From: Ciona intestinalis
Lineage: Eukaryota; Chordata; Ascidiacea; Phlebobranchia; Cionidae
Reading direction: 5' to 3'
Assembly (NCBI RefSeq): GCF_000224145.3
Contig: NC_020174.2
Coordinates: 522,520-586,519 of the forward strand
DNA: 64,000 nucleotides
Below are positions 40,701-49,157 of the stretch, piece after piece (position 1 is the stretch's first letter; every line of letters begins with the position of its first letter). Made by a program: the position numbers and the translations under genes. The notes under the pieces are model-generated. The model searched no databases. It saw only the letters and a list, made by a program, of their open reading frames with translations, and had not been told where the DNA came from.

Positions 40701-41261
40701 GTATGAATACACCATGTGTGTCTGGTGTATAAGAAGACACCTATGTTATAACTCGACAGTGAGCAGGAGGTGTATGAATACACCATGTGTGTCTGGTGTA
40801 TAAGAAGACACCCATGTTATAACTCGACAGTGAGCACGAGGTGTATGAATACACCATGTGTGTCTGGTGTATAAGAAGACACCTATGTTATAACTCGACA
40901 GTGAGCAGGAGGTGTATGAATACACCATGTGTGTCTGGTGTATAAGAAGACACCTATGTTATAACTCAACAGTGAGCATGAGGTGTATGAAAACACCATG
41001 TTTGTCTGATGTATAACAAGACACCCATGTTATAACTCGACAGTGAGCATGAGGTATATGAATACACCATGTGTGACTGGTGTATAAGAAGACACCCATG
41101 TTATAACTCAACAGTGAGCATGAGGTGTATGAATACACCATGTGTGTCTGGTGTATAAGAAGACATCCATGTTATAACTCCCAAAAAGTCCCGCCACACA
41201 AGGATAAATAAGTATGGACGATAAATCTATCTCTTCCTTTTTTCAGAGTGCTGGAAAGTAA
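19763..41261 (+). CDS. CTH: Cystathionine gamma-lyase
   Basis: PLP enzyme of transsulfuration that cleaves cystathionine to cysteine, 2-oxobutyrate and ammonia, and can make H2S; cytosolic. Exons: 19763-19812, 20231-20351, 20823-20904, 21230-21335, 21572-21671, 36545-36673, 37167-37302, 37784-37977, 39047-39180, 40007-40145, 41247-41261. Their sum, 1206 bases, gives 401 residues in unbroken phase, against 405 in human. Motifs: DPEQWSS, YSRGGNPTRRCLEK, SSGLAATMT, DDVYGGTNRYF, WVETPTNPT, DNTFMSSYFQ and SATKYMNGHSDVVMG. The lysine of SATKY is residue 212 and the Asp of DNTF residue 187, the numbers of the human PLP-binding residues. Near the end: LAESLGGYESLAEHP and IMTHASV. Oddities: exons 2-5 have a near-identical second copy at 22049-23485, and intron 5 is 13 kb of mobile elements. 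Confidence 0.96.
21721..21845. other. Assembly gap, 125 N, between the two CTH exon 2-5 blocks
   Basis: Run of 125 N, preceded by a two-base N at 21700-21701. The left flank matches the end, and the right flank the beginning, of the duplicated block. Confidence 0.99.
21846..23530 (+). repeat. Second copy of CTH exons 2-5 (likely unmerged allele)
   Basis: This block repeats 20029-21717 and starts directly after a 125-N gap that ends the first copy. Exons 2'-5' are 22049-22169, 22592-22673, 22999-23104 and 23386-23485, with intact splice sites. The four coding differences noted (CTG/CTA in exon 2, GCT/GCA, CTT/CTC and GCG/GCA in exon 5) are synonymous; introns differ by SNPs and indels. Splicing exon 5 (phase 0) to exon 2' (needs two carried bases) would shift frame, so both sets cannot be used in series. 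The pattern fits two haplotypes of a polymorphic genome placed end to end. Confidence 0.85.
24013..24265 (+). repeat. tRNA-derived SINE
   Basis: Head 'ggcgccgtggcgtagtggtt' with box A-like TGGCGTAGTGG and box B-like GGGTTCAGCTC. The body has 'gggcaagacacttaacggca', 'cccagtggtcactaatgggt', then 'atcacccacaaagtaacata' and 'cacgaggtgttaaa'. Not a functional tRNA: there is no complete cloverleaf. Confidence 0.85.
24340..28035. mobile_element. Decayed THAP/P-element-like DNA transposon, rearranged
   Basis: Several coding scraps lie on the plus strand of CTH intron 5. At 26892-27075 there is a half THAP-like domain (SNNIRFCEL, then RAAYPTLFSVPNP); the position expected to be the metal-binding His reads Lys. 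At 25764-26006 a reading frame contains QWSDSLNVHL. At 27868-28029 a frame reads NAYKALYRV, EQTSGVENFHSLLNHFASK and ends in TAA. This last part resembles the C-terminal transposase-like region that accompanies THAP or P2X7-like domains in some animal transposons (recalled family knowledge). Inverted arms of about 260 bases (25908-26168 and 27609-27865) show rearrangement. Nothing is intact. Confidence 0.55.
25908..27865. repeat. Long inverted repeat, arms about 260 bp, 1.4-kb spacer
   Basis: Plus strand 25908-26168 and the reverse complement of 27609-27865 match over 'cagatgagagaggccactca', 'gtaaggacctcgccaatt' and 'gcgcttctggagatgtaaat' with scattered mismatches. The arms share the orientation break described for the transposon relic. 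Confidence 0.8.
28036..30481. other. Intron sequence with diverged repeats, no gene seen
   Basis: Part of CTH intron 5. It contains a local duplication of 'gcgggtaatttgtgacattt' at 29137 and 29167, related to 'ggctgatttgtgacatttt' at 1463. No exon consistent with CTH phase or any recognised domain was found. Confidence 0.5.
30482..30800 (+). mobile_element. Possible solo LTR (tentative)
   Basis: Starts TGTTGGACACG; contains a TATA-like 'attatataagccc' near 30641 and 'cgaataaattgag' near 30726, with GC-rich sequence after it. This U3-R-U5-like order is suggestive, but no matching second LTR, primer-binding site or retroelement domain was found, so the boundaries are guesses. Confidence 0.25.
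31410..32752. mobile_element. Longer, diverged relative of the 'agatgggac' MITE family
   Basis: About 1.3 kb bounded by 'gctgggagaagatgggacac' at the left and 'ttccatcttcccccacccta' at the right, with further internal ends at 31620 ('ataagatgggacag') and 32143 ('gtgggggaagatgggac'). It is either nested or adjacent copies or a longer family member. No transposase frame is visible. Confidence 0.5.
32828..33152 (+). repeat. tRNA-derived SINE, near full length
   Basis: The best copy in the window. It runs from head 'ggcgccgtagcacagttagt' with box B-like GGGTTCAAGGC, through 'cttgggcaagacacttgacg' and 'agccacaaagtaacatgata', to tail 'ggccacgcgaggataaagta' and short ATTC repeats. Length about 320 bases. 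Confidence 0.85.
34155..35856. mobile_element. Foldback-type element, arms about 150 bp
   Basis: Left arm 34155-34300 and right arm 35698-35856 are inverted copies, anchored by 'aaaactgcgcaaccatgaga' on the left and its complement on the right. Weaker inverted similarity continues inward ('ccattacggagccca' near 34443 against 'taggctccgtaatc' near 35143). Inside is a direct duplication of about 60 bases (35351-35415 and 35641-35703). No transposase is seen; probably a non-autonomous DNA transposon in CTH intron 5. Confidence 0.7.
36218..36342. other. Assembly gap, 125 N
   Basis: Run of 125 N at the 5' part of a SINE, 200 bases before CTH exon 6. Confidence 0.99.
36343..36455 (+). repeat. SINE 3' end, truncated by a gap
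   Basis: Landmarks 'atcacccacaaagtaacata', 'gtaagctggcacgaggtgtt' and 'ggccacgcgaggataaagta', then a TA-rich tail, ending about 85 bases before CTH exon 6. Confidence 0.8.
36745..37065 (+). repeat. Two SINE-body fragments in CTH intron 6
   Basis: Near 36768 'tgtgtggcttgggcaagaca' and near 36985 'gtgtcctggggcaagagttg' repeat the central SINE landmark. Both lack head and tail. Confidence 0.55.
38095..38412. repeat. 71-bp minisatellite, array 1 (CTH intron 8)
   Basis: About three good and two diverged copies of a 71-base unit containing 'ttataactcgacagtgagca', 'gaggtgtatgaatacacca' and 'gtgtgtctggtgtataagaa'. Frames open across it on the minus strand are a product of the period and are not genes. 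Confidence 0.9.
40440..41182. repeat. 71-bp minisatellite, array 2 (CTH intron 10)
   Basis: About ten copies of the same 71-base unit as array 1, with few differences between neighbours. Part of the unit ('taactcg', 'cacgaggtgtatgaa', 'ttataac') resembles the 3' end of the local SINE. It ends about 65 bases before the last CTH exon. Confidence 0.95.
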
Positions 41262-41518
41262 GAAGTGTTTGAACAACCATCATGAAGAACACCGCATACA
41301 CATTTAATTTATAATAACAACAAATATACTTTACCAACCACTAGATATACACAATCAACTAAAACTGTTCAATTACTTTGCACTAAACGGGTGTTTTAGC
41401 ACTAAGTGGATTTATCTTCTAATTTATAACTTTATTTACATATTTACACCACTTAGAGAATGTAGTTGCAATCATGGTGTAACTTAATGTGGTTTTTGCA
41501 ATTTAGAATAATCAGCAA

Positions 41519-41524
41519 AATAAA
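41519..41524 (+). terminator. CTH polyadenylation signal
   Basis: AATAAA about 260 bases after the CTH stop codon. Confidence 0.6.
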
Positions 41525-41629
41525 ATTCACTTTGCGTTTAGTAAGTTGTGTTTCTTATACTGATTAAAACTCACTTAGAATGAAACATTTTTTATTATTA
41601 TGTGAAATTTCATTTAAGTCGACACTATG

Positions 41630-41790
41630 GCGGAGTGGCTGGAGCGCTCTAATTGTCAGTCATACAAGAAAACCATCGCCTACAAAGTTACATACGTGGT
41701 AACTTGTAAGTGGACATACGGTATATGTCGTGATAAAAATGGAACACCCGTGATATAATGACTGTCGTTGCACTGACTATTAAAATAAGT
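41630..41790 (+). repeat. SINE with internal deletion
   Basis: The head 'atggcggagtggctggagcg' is box A-like and jumps directly to 'tacaaagttacatacgtggt' and the 3' body, so the middle is missing. Confidence 0.65.
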
Positions 41791-41984
41791 AACATGCAAA
41801 GGCTGAACAAAAAGAACAAGTAGGTAGTAGTCTCTCACAAGCACATCATTTTGAAGACTTGATTAAAATAACGTATTTTATTATTCTCTTTGCTTGCGTA
41901 AGTTATACGAATAAAGTTGACCGCTTCACAATAAACAATGTTGCTACTATTCTTTATATTTGTGGTAAAAAGTTAATAGTTATG

Positions 41985-42160
41985 TTAGGGTAAGATGGGG
42001 CATATTTTCATGCTCTTTTATCGCCCCTTTGGTAATAAACAGCCCAAAATTTACAGAAATATAAAATCGTATACTGAATGGTCTTTGTTTACTACTAAAT
42101 GGGACGAAAAAGCAAAGTAAAAGGGTGTTCCATCTTTCCCCACCCTCCTATATAAGAGGA
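41985..42160. mobile_element. MITE-like 'agatgggac' element, diverged
   Basis: From 'gttagggtaagatggggcat' to 'ttccatctttccccaccct', with the core 'tttactactaaatgggac'. Confidence 0.7.
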
Positions 42161-42469
42161 AACTCAACATAATTCGACAGTGAGTATGAGGTGCGTGAAT
42201 AGTTTTCTGTAAACGCATACAATCATCTAAGGCCTAAACAAATATACTTTAGGTAGTTTATAGGCTATTTAGTATAATCGATTTATGTGATACGACCTAT
42301 TTATGTGTGTTACTGAAGTTCATGTTCTCCGTGTATTTAAGTTTAATGTTATGGCCAATTAACCGAACGAGATATAAAAAAGCTAAGCACCTATTACGAG
42401 CAATGCTTTAGGATTCGAAGAAAATCCATGTTAGATATAGCGGTGTAATACAATTTAAAAGAGTCTTAT

Positions 42470-42715
42470 TGGCCCGAAGTTGGAATAGGGATAGAACGAA
42501 CTCGGTGCCGAGTACAGGGATACGATCGCTTAGCAGAAGATACGGGTTCGGTGCTCGATGCCGCCACCATTGTGGACATGTATTTTCTTACAAAAAAACA
42601 ACAACAATAGTATACATACGTGGTAACTCATATATAATAAGCGGCCACGAGATGCATGAAACAGAACACTCGTGTTAACGACCATTGTTGCCAAACAAAG
42701 CGAGAGGTAACATTC
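42470..42715 (+). repeat. SINE-like fragment
   Basis: Contains 'atacgtggtaactcat', 'ggccacgagatgcatgaaac' and 'acactcgtgttaacgacc', which match the SINE 3' body. Its 5' part is diverged. Confidence 0.55.
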
Positions 42716-43397
42716 ATTTTATAAATTCCCACTTAACTATCGCCACCCCACCACACCTACACTTATAGTAAAAAATAAAAAAATACTGCGTCAATTTGGC
42801 CTCTTCAAAGTTGAAATTAAATCTTAATTTGTTTGAAGAGTTCCCGTGCCTTTGGTGAAGCTGCAGCAGCCAGCATGTGATAAGCTGTAATGATTTTACG
42901 ATTAAGTTATGCACACAAAGTGGTCGTCTGTGTTGTTTGCAGTGGAATGAAATTTAACGATATTTTGGGAACGGGTCGTATTTGTTAGAGGTCCATTGAC
43001 GTAAGAGTTTAACTTTATGAAGGGATAAATATACGAGTTTTGTGGAGTGATGTAAGGTGCGGTAACTTGCCAAATATACGGGCATTTGTATGCGGCAGAT
43101 AGGTTTATAGATAATACCGAATTAGAATACGACAAGTGCATGCATAATGAATTGCTTTCTAGCCATACAAGGAGGTTTAGAATTAAGTATACGTAGGATA
43201 AATTGCAAGGAGATTAAAACTGTGGTGATGTAATGCTTTAGTTTTGGCAGCCATGTTTTTTGTTACTTTTCCTCAAGTAGTTTTTACCATAGTAGCATGT
43301 TTTAACTATAACTGTGATTTGCTCCTAATTTGTTCTCTTCTCCCGTTTAACTAATTTAATTTTAGCTTCTGTATTCGAAGAGATAAACGTTTTATAG

Positions 43398-43552
43398 GCT
43401 GGGGTAAGCTGGCACATGTTTTCAGCCACTTTTTATGCCCCAATTAGTAGTAAACAAAGAGTATTTACAAATTATATAACCGTAACCCGGCGACTTGGGG
43501 AAATATGGGACATTATGTGCCACAACGTTTCCCATCTTACCCCCTTACAATA
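43398..43552. mobile_element. MITE-like 'agatgggac' element upstream of the GPCR
   Basis: Begins 'ggctggggtaagctggcac', has 'attagtagtaaacaaagag' and ends 'gtttcccatcttacccc'. It lies about 90 bases before the GPCR leader, so it may lie in or next to the promoter. Confidence 0.7.
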
Positions 43553-43621
43553 CGTTAGATTTTTGTTTTCTCAAAATCGCAAAGTTACATACCTTATAAA
43601 GGGCTTATATTATACCTATAG

Positions 43622-43642
43622 ATGAAAGATTCCAAAGCATGA
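43622..43642 (+). promoter_or_regulatory. Six-codon uORF overlapping the GPCR start
   Basis: ATG at 43622 opens MKDSKA and stops with TGA at 43640-43642, overlapping the main ATG at 43639 in an ATGA arrangement. A possible acceptor 'cctatag' directly precedes the uORF ATG, so this may also be the trans-splice junction. Confidence 0.4.
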
Positions 43643-45363
43643 AACCTGAATATGTATTGGTGTCAGCTGGTACATTCATCATCGGGATACTTATAAATGT
43701 TATCACTCTATTCGCACTGCTACGGTATCGACGTTTATATAAAATGAACTTAAACGAACGGATAGTGTTGAGTTGCATGACCATCTGCGGGGCAGGAACA
43801 GCTATTTGCGGAACCTTCCCCACACTTTTATCAGCGGGTATAGAACAACAAGCAATGATAAACGTGCCAGCAAATGTGAGTCTCGTAGATTTAGCGACTG
43901 AGATAATTAGAGCTTTGGTGTGTCTTGCATTTTATTGGGTGAGCAGCTATGGTAGGTCATGGCATTTGGCTTTTTGCTTCAACATCCTAAAAATACGTTT
44001 TAGAGACTGTCGTTTTGTCCCATATAGGCTACATACACTTTTTCGTTTTTGCTAATAGGCAACTCTAGCCGAAATCCCAGTTTTCTGATGCCCTTTGCCG
44101 TAGGACCTTACCCATATAGAATAAAGATATAAAAACTGTTATCTAATTTCTTATAGCCCCTGCTTCAGAAGATGGCATTATAAATTCCAATTTTTCCTCC
44201 AGAATTACAGTCCATGGTGCGAGGGCTTTGGTTACCTGAGTATATTCTTCATGTCTGCTTCGTCATGTCTATCCGCCATGCTTTCTATTACTCGCTACGT
44301 CATCGTGACGTATCCATTTCGCAGTGACGTCAGACCGACAAATTGTTGGTTGCTAGTCGGCCAAGTGACATTATGGGTATACGTCATCAGTTTCTACGTC
44401 ATAGTAGCCATTCTCGTGAATGCTGGAATCGGACTTCCGTTACGACATAATGACGTTGGTAATATTACAAACGTCACAAACAATTCCTTTGTTACGCAAA
44501 GAAACATCAACAATGATGGAGATTCCAATTTGTATAATTCAAATCTTCAACTTTTTATGAGCCAGCAATCAACCGACGTCACAAACAATACAAAAATGTA
44601 TTATGACGTCACATTTATAACAGCGAACTCGGGCAATGCCCTCTTGTGCGCCCCCAACTGGCGAGAGATACCAGGTTACTTCATAGCTGTAATGATATGT
44701 TTCTACATTATACCTCTGATACTGCTGTTCATATTCTACCTGCTCGTTACCAGAACTGCATACAAACAAGTGCGAGACATACAAAGCACCTTGATAAGGC
44801 CATCAGTGACCTCGGAGCCTACGTCATCAAATGATAATCTCGTTTTAAACGACGAAAAGCAGCCGCAAGATGTCGCTGAAGTGGTGACGATTTCACAAAT
44901 GCTTTTTGAATACACGAACCCGCTTCGTGCGTGGCAGCGAATGCAGAAAACCCGCGTAAGCCGTCGAAAAGCGACGCGAACTTTCCTGACAGTGGTTCTC
45001 CTATTTTTTCTTACTTGGACTCCGTATTTCGTTTATTACATCATAGAGTGCAATAATTACTACGTCACAGAAGCCCCGTCAAGCTTCAATGAATCTGCGT
45101 CATATTTTATCACAGGGTTGGCCATGGGGGGCAGAATTTTCTCTATCGTCGTTTACGCAGTCTTGAACCGACCGTTACGGTTATCGGTGCGTCGTACTCT
45201 ACGCGATGCTAAGCGTAGCGTAACGCAGTGTTACGTAGCTCGTAACTTTATGAGGTTTAGGCACAAAGTTGCTCCAGCTACGAATAATAACGAAAAAAGA
45301 GTAAATCCCCAAACTACTACCCCGATAACAGGAAGGCCAACCACACGCAATGCATGGTCATAA
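43639..45363 (+). CDS. Rhodopsin-class (class A-like) G protein-coupled receptor, orphan
   Basis: Seven-helix plasma-membrane receptor; ligand unknown. Exons 43639-43938 (donor TGG/GTGAGC) and 44203-45363 join in phase 0 to give 486 residues. Helix 1 holds GILINVITLFALLRYRR with the conserved Asn at residue 20. Helix 3 is preceded by WC (Cys106) and ends SAMLSITRY (TRY in place of DRY). The second extracellular loop is long, with several N-glycosylation sequons and a Cys in LLCAPNW. Helix 6 has FFLTWTPYF (CWxP-like). Helix 7 reads FSIVVYAVLNRPLR, so NPxxY is lost. Helix 2 (LSCMTICGAG) lacks the usual Asp. I chose the GTGAGC donor over GTAGGT at 43951 because only it keeps frame. The family cannot be named. 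Confidence 0.85.
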
Positions 45364-45419
45364 CCAACAATAAGCAGGGTGGGCTTACCCTGGAACTTTC
45401 TGCATCGCTTTAATCCATA

Positions 45420-45425
45420 AATAAA
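45420..45425 (+). terminator. GPCR polyadenylation signal
   Basis: AATAAA 57 bases after the GPCR stop codon. Confidence 0.6.
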
Positions 45426-46388
45426 AACCAATAAGTTGAAATTTTTTCACATGATTGTGCGTCCTAACTATTTCTGCCTCCTCTGCATTTAATAGGTTTG
45501 TGACCACCATGCATATTTTTCCCTTATATGAACTCATGATGACGTCATACACTATTATTGTGATGTAATATATCTCAGTTTCATTTTCCACAAAATCGTT
45601 GTTTTTTTCGTTTAGTTTCATGTTCAAAAAATAAACAAGAATCCAAGATGGTGAATCTTGGTGAACAAAATGGTGGATCTAAAAATGATCTTACATTGAT
45701 ATAATATCAACAACAAAAGCACCTTTGGGTTCAGTTCAAACATTCAGCTACATCTACATAAGGTTCATGCCACAGGGCCAAGTAATACAGCATCAGCTTC
45801 AAGTAATGTAGTGTCAGTGGTTGAACCAAGGAACCTGTGGGTGTTGTATTAATAGTTATGTGGGTTGTGGCCTTGTCGGTACATTAAGTTAATAAGTTTT
45901 ATATGCATGTTACCTAAATTTTGTTGTATTATAAGTGTAAGTTATACAAGTTATAAGTATTCTACATTTTGTTGTATTAAAGGTGTAAAAACTGAGATCT
46001 TCTGGCAATTGTTTTAAATGTGAAAGACCTTTCCTTTAAAAATATCACAAAACAAACAATTGGCAAAAGATGTTTTCACACCTACGCTACTTCATAACAT
46101 TTTATATTGGTGTAGCCCGCCACACCTTTGCTATAGGACACATGCATGTTGCTGTATTGATTGAATTGTATATGGGTTAGGTCCCACAGCACTACACACC
46201 TCAAGACTAGAGTAAGCATGTTATCTAATGACCTTGTTAGTACAGAAGTTGCTACTTGTAAATAATATGTCAACCCTATACTATCAATACACATAAATGA
46301 ATAAACAAATATAATATTTTTATTCTTGTATACCAACAACCCTAAACAACCACATCTTGTATACCTAAACCCCATACTTTGAATGTAA
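45426..46388. other. Intergenic, nothing recognised
   Basis: AT-rich sequence between convergent genes. No reading frame with a recognisable product and no clear repeat. Confidence 0.5.
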
Positions 46389-46398
46389 TTTATTTATT
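46389..46398 (-). terminator. Polyadenylation signals of the CaaX gene
   Basis: Two overlapping AATAAA hexamers on the minus strand about 240 bases after the stop at 46636. Confidence 0.5.
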
Positions 46399-46407
46399 TA
46401 CCAACAA

Positions 46408-46457
46408 NNNNNNNNNNNNNNNNNNNNNNNNNNNNNNNNNNNNNNNNNNNNNNNNNN
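46408..46457. other. Assembly gap, 50 N
   Basis: Run of 50 N in the 3' flank of the CaaX gene. Confidence 0.99.
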
Positions 46458-46635
46458 ATATATATTTATAGCTGGAAAGCGAAGTAAAAAAGTTTTAAAT
46501 TACAAACCCTTCTGTGTTGAGTATTTGGATTCATCTCCTGCGTTGCTGTTGTTGAGTTTCTTGTTGCTACGGCAACCAGCCCATGTGACCTTGCCATGGT
46601 ATTCATTAAGGGGATTCCCCTCCTTAGACTGATCA

Positions 46636-47450
46636 TCATAATATATTGCAAACCTTGGACGTGGGGTTGTCAGGTTTTGGTGGCAGCTGGGTGTTGTCAG
46701 GCACGATAACTTCTTTATTCCCGTGTGAAGTATAACTGTGGAGATGTTATAGCTTGGGTTAAATAAAAACCATGGCATTTTAACAGATAGTAGTACATGT
46801 TGGTCAAATCTAGAACCTTTGTGAAACCTATTCAATTATAAGGTTTTGCTTTGGTATTTTCTAAGATTTTATAACGCATTACAAAATTCAAATTGAGGCA
46901 ACTGTTTTGATAATTTTAAATAGTTTCACCAGAAGTATTGTATAACCTTGCCAATTAAAAACTGTAGGAACTCAAAGTACTTTATACATACTACAATTAA
47001 CATTAGGTTAATGTTCATTTATAAAAAAATGTCAATTTAAAAAGCTACAACTTACGTTTTGCTTGGATTTCGTTTCAAATTGATTGTATTCGTTGAATTT
47101 GCTTTAAGTTGATTTCTTTTCCACACTTGTAAAGATGTGTCCTAAGGAATATAAAAGTTCCAAAATTAGGGTTAAAATGGGGGTTTATCTGGATCTCAGA
47201 AGGATTAAAATAGAACACACATGCCCACAATGGTGGTAGTATTAAATACATGAAATCATATCACTACAATAAGAAATAATGGGCGTGGAAGACAGTGATA
47301 GTAAAAACTATGAAACGTAAATTCAAAATAGAGTTTTCTGCCCATACAGTATGATAAAATTTGAATAAAAAAGGCACAATTACATCACAATTAGGATTGT
47401 TAAGCAACAACCATGGTATACCTGGTATCTTTCTTTTAGAAACTTTAAAT
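46636..47450 (-). CDS. 3' end of an unrecognised gene with a C-terminal CaaX box
   Basis: Three minus-strand exons fit together in phase: 47422-47450 (reads LKFLKERYQ), 47056-47141 (starts DTSLQVWKRNQLKANSTN, the only open frame) and 46636-46735 (ends PTSKVCNIL, then TGA). Their junctions are TAG/ and /GTATAC, TAG/ and /GTAAGT, CACAG/. The product is basic and polar and ends in Cys-Asn-Ile-Leu, a CaaX motif; the final Leu favours geranylgeranylation (established rule), which would predict membrane attachment. I do not recognise the family. The upstream exons and start were not found; they should lie between 47450 and the NXPE gene or beyond. The 29-base exon is the weakest part. Confidence 0.5.
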
Positions 47451-47674
47451 CTAAGGTTGTTAAATCATCTGTGTCTGTTGCTGTCATGCACAAACCTTGT
47501 GAAATATTTCAGCCTAAACTTTTAAAATTCTAAATAAAAATCTTGGTTAAATAAACAAACCTGAATAGTTACGAGGAATAATAATCATTATAGTAAAGAG
47601 ATGGGAATTAACAGCAAAACAACAATAGTTATAACAGGTTAAACATGGAACACATGAAGAAGCATTTGTTGTAC

Positions 47675-48535
47675 AATGATAATCCCTGTCAGAGTCCGAA
47701 CCTTAAAGTGCGTATGAGGTATCTTTATACTTACAACATTACATTTACTGGAATGGTTTACTAGTTAAGGAACAATATAGTTAACTTTGCATTAAAATGT
47801 ACAGTTGTTAAACAAATTTGGACAAAATTAATAAAAAACTTTTAACTGAAAATGTAAAATACCTGATTTAATTTATATATAATGCGATATGAAAATATTT
47901 GTTAAACAGTGTGGACGATAATCCCTGTCAGAATCATTACCTTAAACAGTACATGAGGAATGTTTCATGAGGAAATACATGAGGAATGGTTCATGAGGAA
48001 ATACATGAGGAATGGTTCATGAGGAAATACATGAGGAATGTTTCATGAGGAAATACATGAGGAATGGTTCATGAGGAAATACATGAGGAATGGTTCATGA
48101 GGAAATACATGAGGAATGGTTCACGAGGAAATACATGAGGAATGTTTCAGTTAGGGCTGTGGATGGTGGTTGAGGAATGGTTCATGAGGAAATACATGAG
48201 GAATGGTTCATGAGAAAATACATGAGGAATGTTTCATGAGGAAATACATGAGGAATGTTTCATGAGGAAATACATGAGGAATGTTTCATGAGGAAATACA
48301 TGAGGAATGGTTCATGAGGAAATACATGAGGAATGGTTCATGAGGAAATACATGAGGAATGGTTCATGAGGAAATACATGAGGAATGTTTCAGTTAGGGC
48401 TGTAATATTAAATTTACTAGAATGGTTTAGTAACAAGATTGTTAACAGTGCATTAAACTGTACAGTTGCTAAAAAAAATTGGACAAAACAAATATTTTAA
48501 CTGAAAATGTAAAACTACCTGATTAAATTCAAATG
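47675..48535. repeat. Diverged duplicated segments flanking the 26-bp array
   Basis: 47675-47720 matches 47918-47960 ('gataatccctgtcaga'), and 47745-47880 matches 48410-48535 ('gtacagttg', 'ttggacaaaa', 'ttaactgaaaatgtaaaa', 'acctgatt'). The array therefore seems to have grown inside one copy of a locally duplicated segment. Confidence 0.7.
47940..48396. repeat. 26-bp minisatellite
   Basis: About 16-17 copies of a 26-base unit, 'catgaggaaatacatgagga' plus 'atggtt' or 'atgttt'. Two blocks each end in 'tttcagttagggctgt', the first followed by a short interruption at 48148-48175, so a whole block has probably been duplicated. Confidence 0.92.
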
Positions 48536-49157
48536 GTTGAATGAACAATTTTTGCAAAGTAGTTTGTAGCCTAAAAATTGTCTTTACGTTGTACACAATA
48601 AAAGAAATATTAATTTTAGTAGGACAGTAAAATGTCCTTTAAAAAGATTTTAGTTTCAGAAGAGGAAAATATCCTTCAAAAGTTTTTGCAAAGTATTATT
48701 AAAATTGTCTGATGCTGTACACAATGAAATAAATATTAAATTTTTACTTTAAATAAAAGGAGGTATTAAATAATCATTAGCTAATAGCTATGTAACAAAA
48801 TATGAATCTATTTAAGCATGGCAACCCCTGTAAAATTGTAAACAAATGATATTATTTATAATTATACAATAATTTCATTTTATAATGCAATATTGCTTAT
48901 GTTGAAAACTGAGGCCTGAATCAAGATTGGAATAACTAAGTACGTATAAGTAAAACAACTAACCAGTAACAAGAAAAAAAAATTAATATGCTGGTACACT
49001 TAAATATGCCTGTACGTTTAAATATGTTGTACACCTTGAAATTAACATTAAGTTAATTTTATAGAAAACAAGATTTTTTCTAATAAAAAAATGCACGATT
49101 AATTTTATATTTCTATAGGCCTAGTCCAATAACAAAAGTAACTGACTATTATATTAT

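Larger units (their letters stand above)
41525..43621. other. CTH-GPCR intergenic region: repeats only
   Basis: Holds truncated SINEs (41630-41790 and 42470-42715) and MITE copies (41985-42160 and 43398-43552). The remainder (42716-43397) shows no gene or recognised site. Confidence 0.6.
47451..49157. other. Region between the CaaX gene and NXPE
   Basis: Mostly the 26-bp minisatellite and duplicated flanks. No start exon for the CaaX gene could be assigned, although minus-strand donor-like sites occur at 47735 and 47865. Confidence 0.5.

Noticed and set aside
38101..41141. Several 60-codon minus-strand frames with near-identical proteins (VYSYTSCSLSSYN type)
   Set aside because: They are translations of the 71-bp minisatellite. 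Their identity follows from the repeat, and there are no splice or start features.
40440..41182. CRISPR-like regular repeats
   Set aside because: This is a contiguous minisatellite without unique spacers, in an animal gene intron.
43639..44055. GPCR exon 1 read through to the stop at 44055
   Set aside because: The frame loses helix character after LVCLAFYW, and a GTGAGC donor there joins in phase to the helix 3 exon.
46500..46835. 111-codon minus-strand frame over the CaaX exon
   Set aside because: The upstream exon is open only in a phase that enters a different frame here, so this longer frame is not the coding one.
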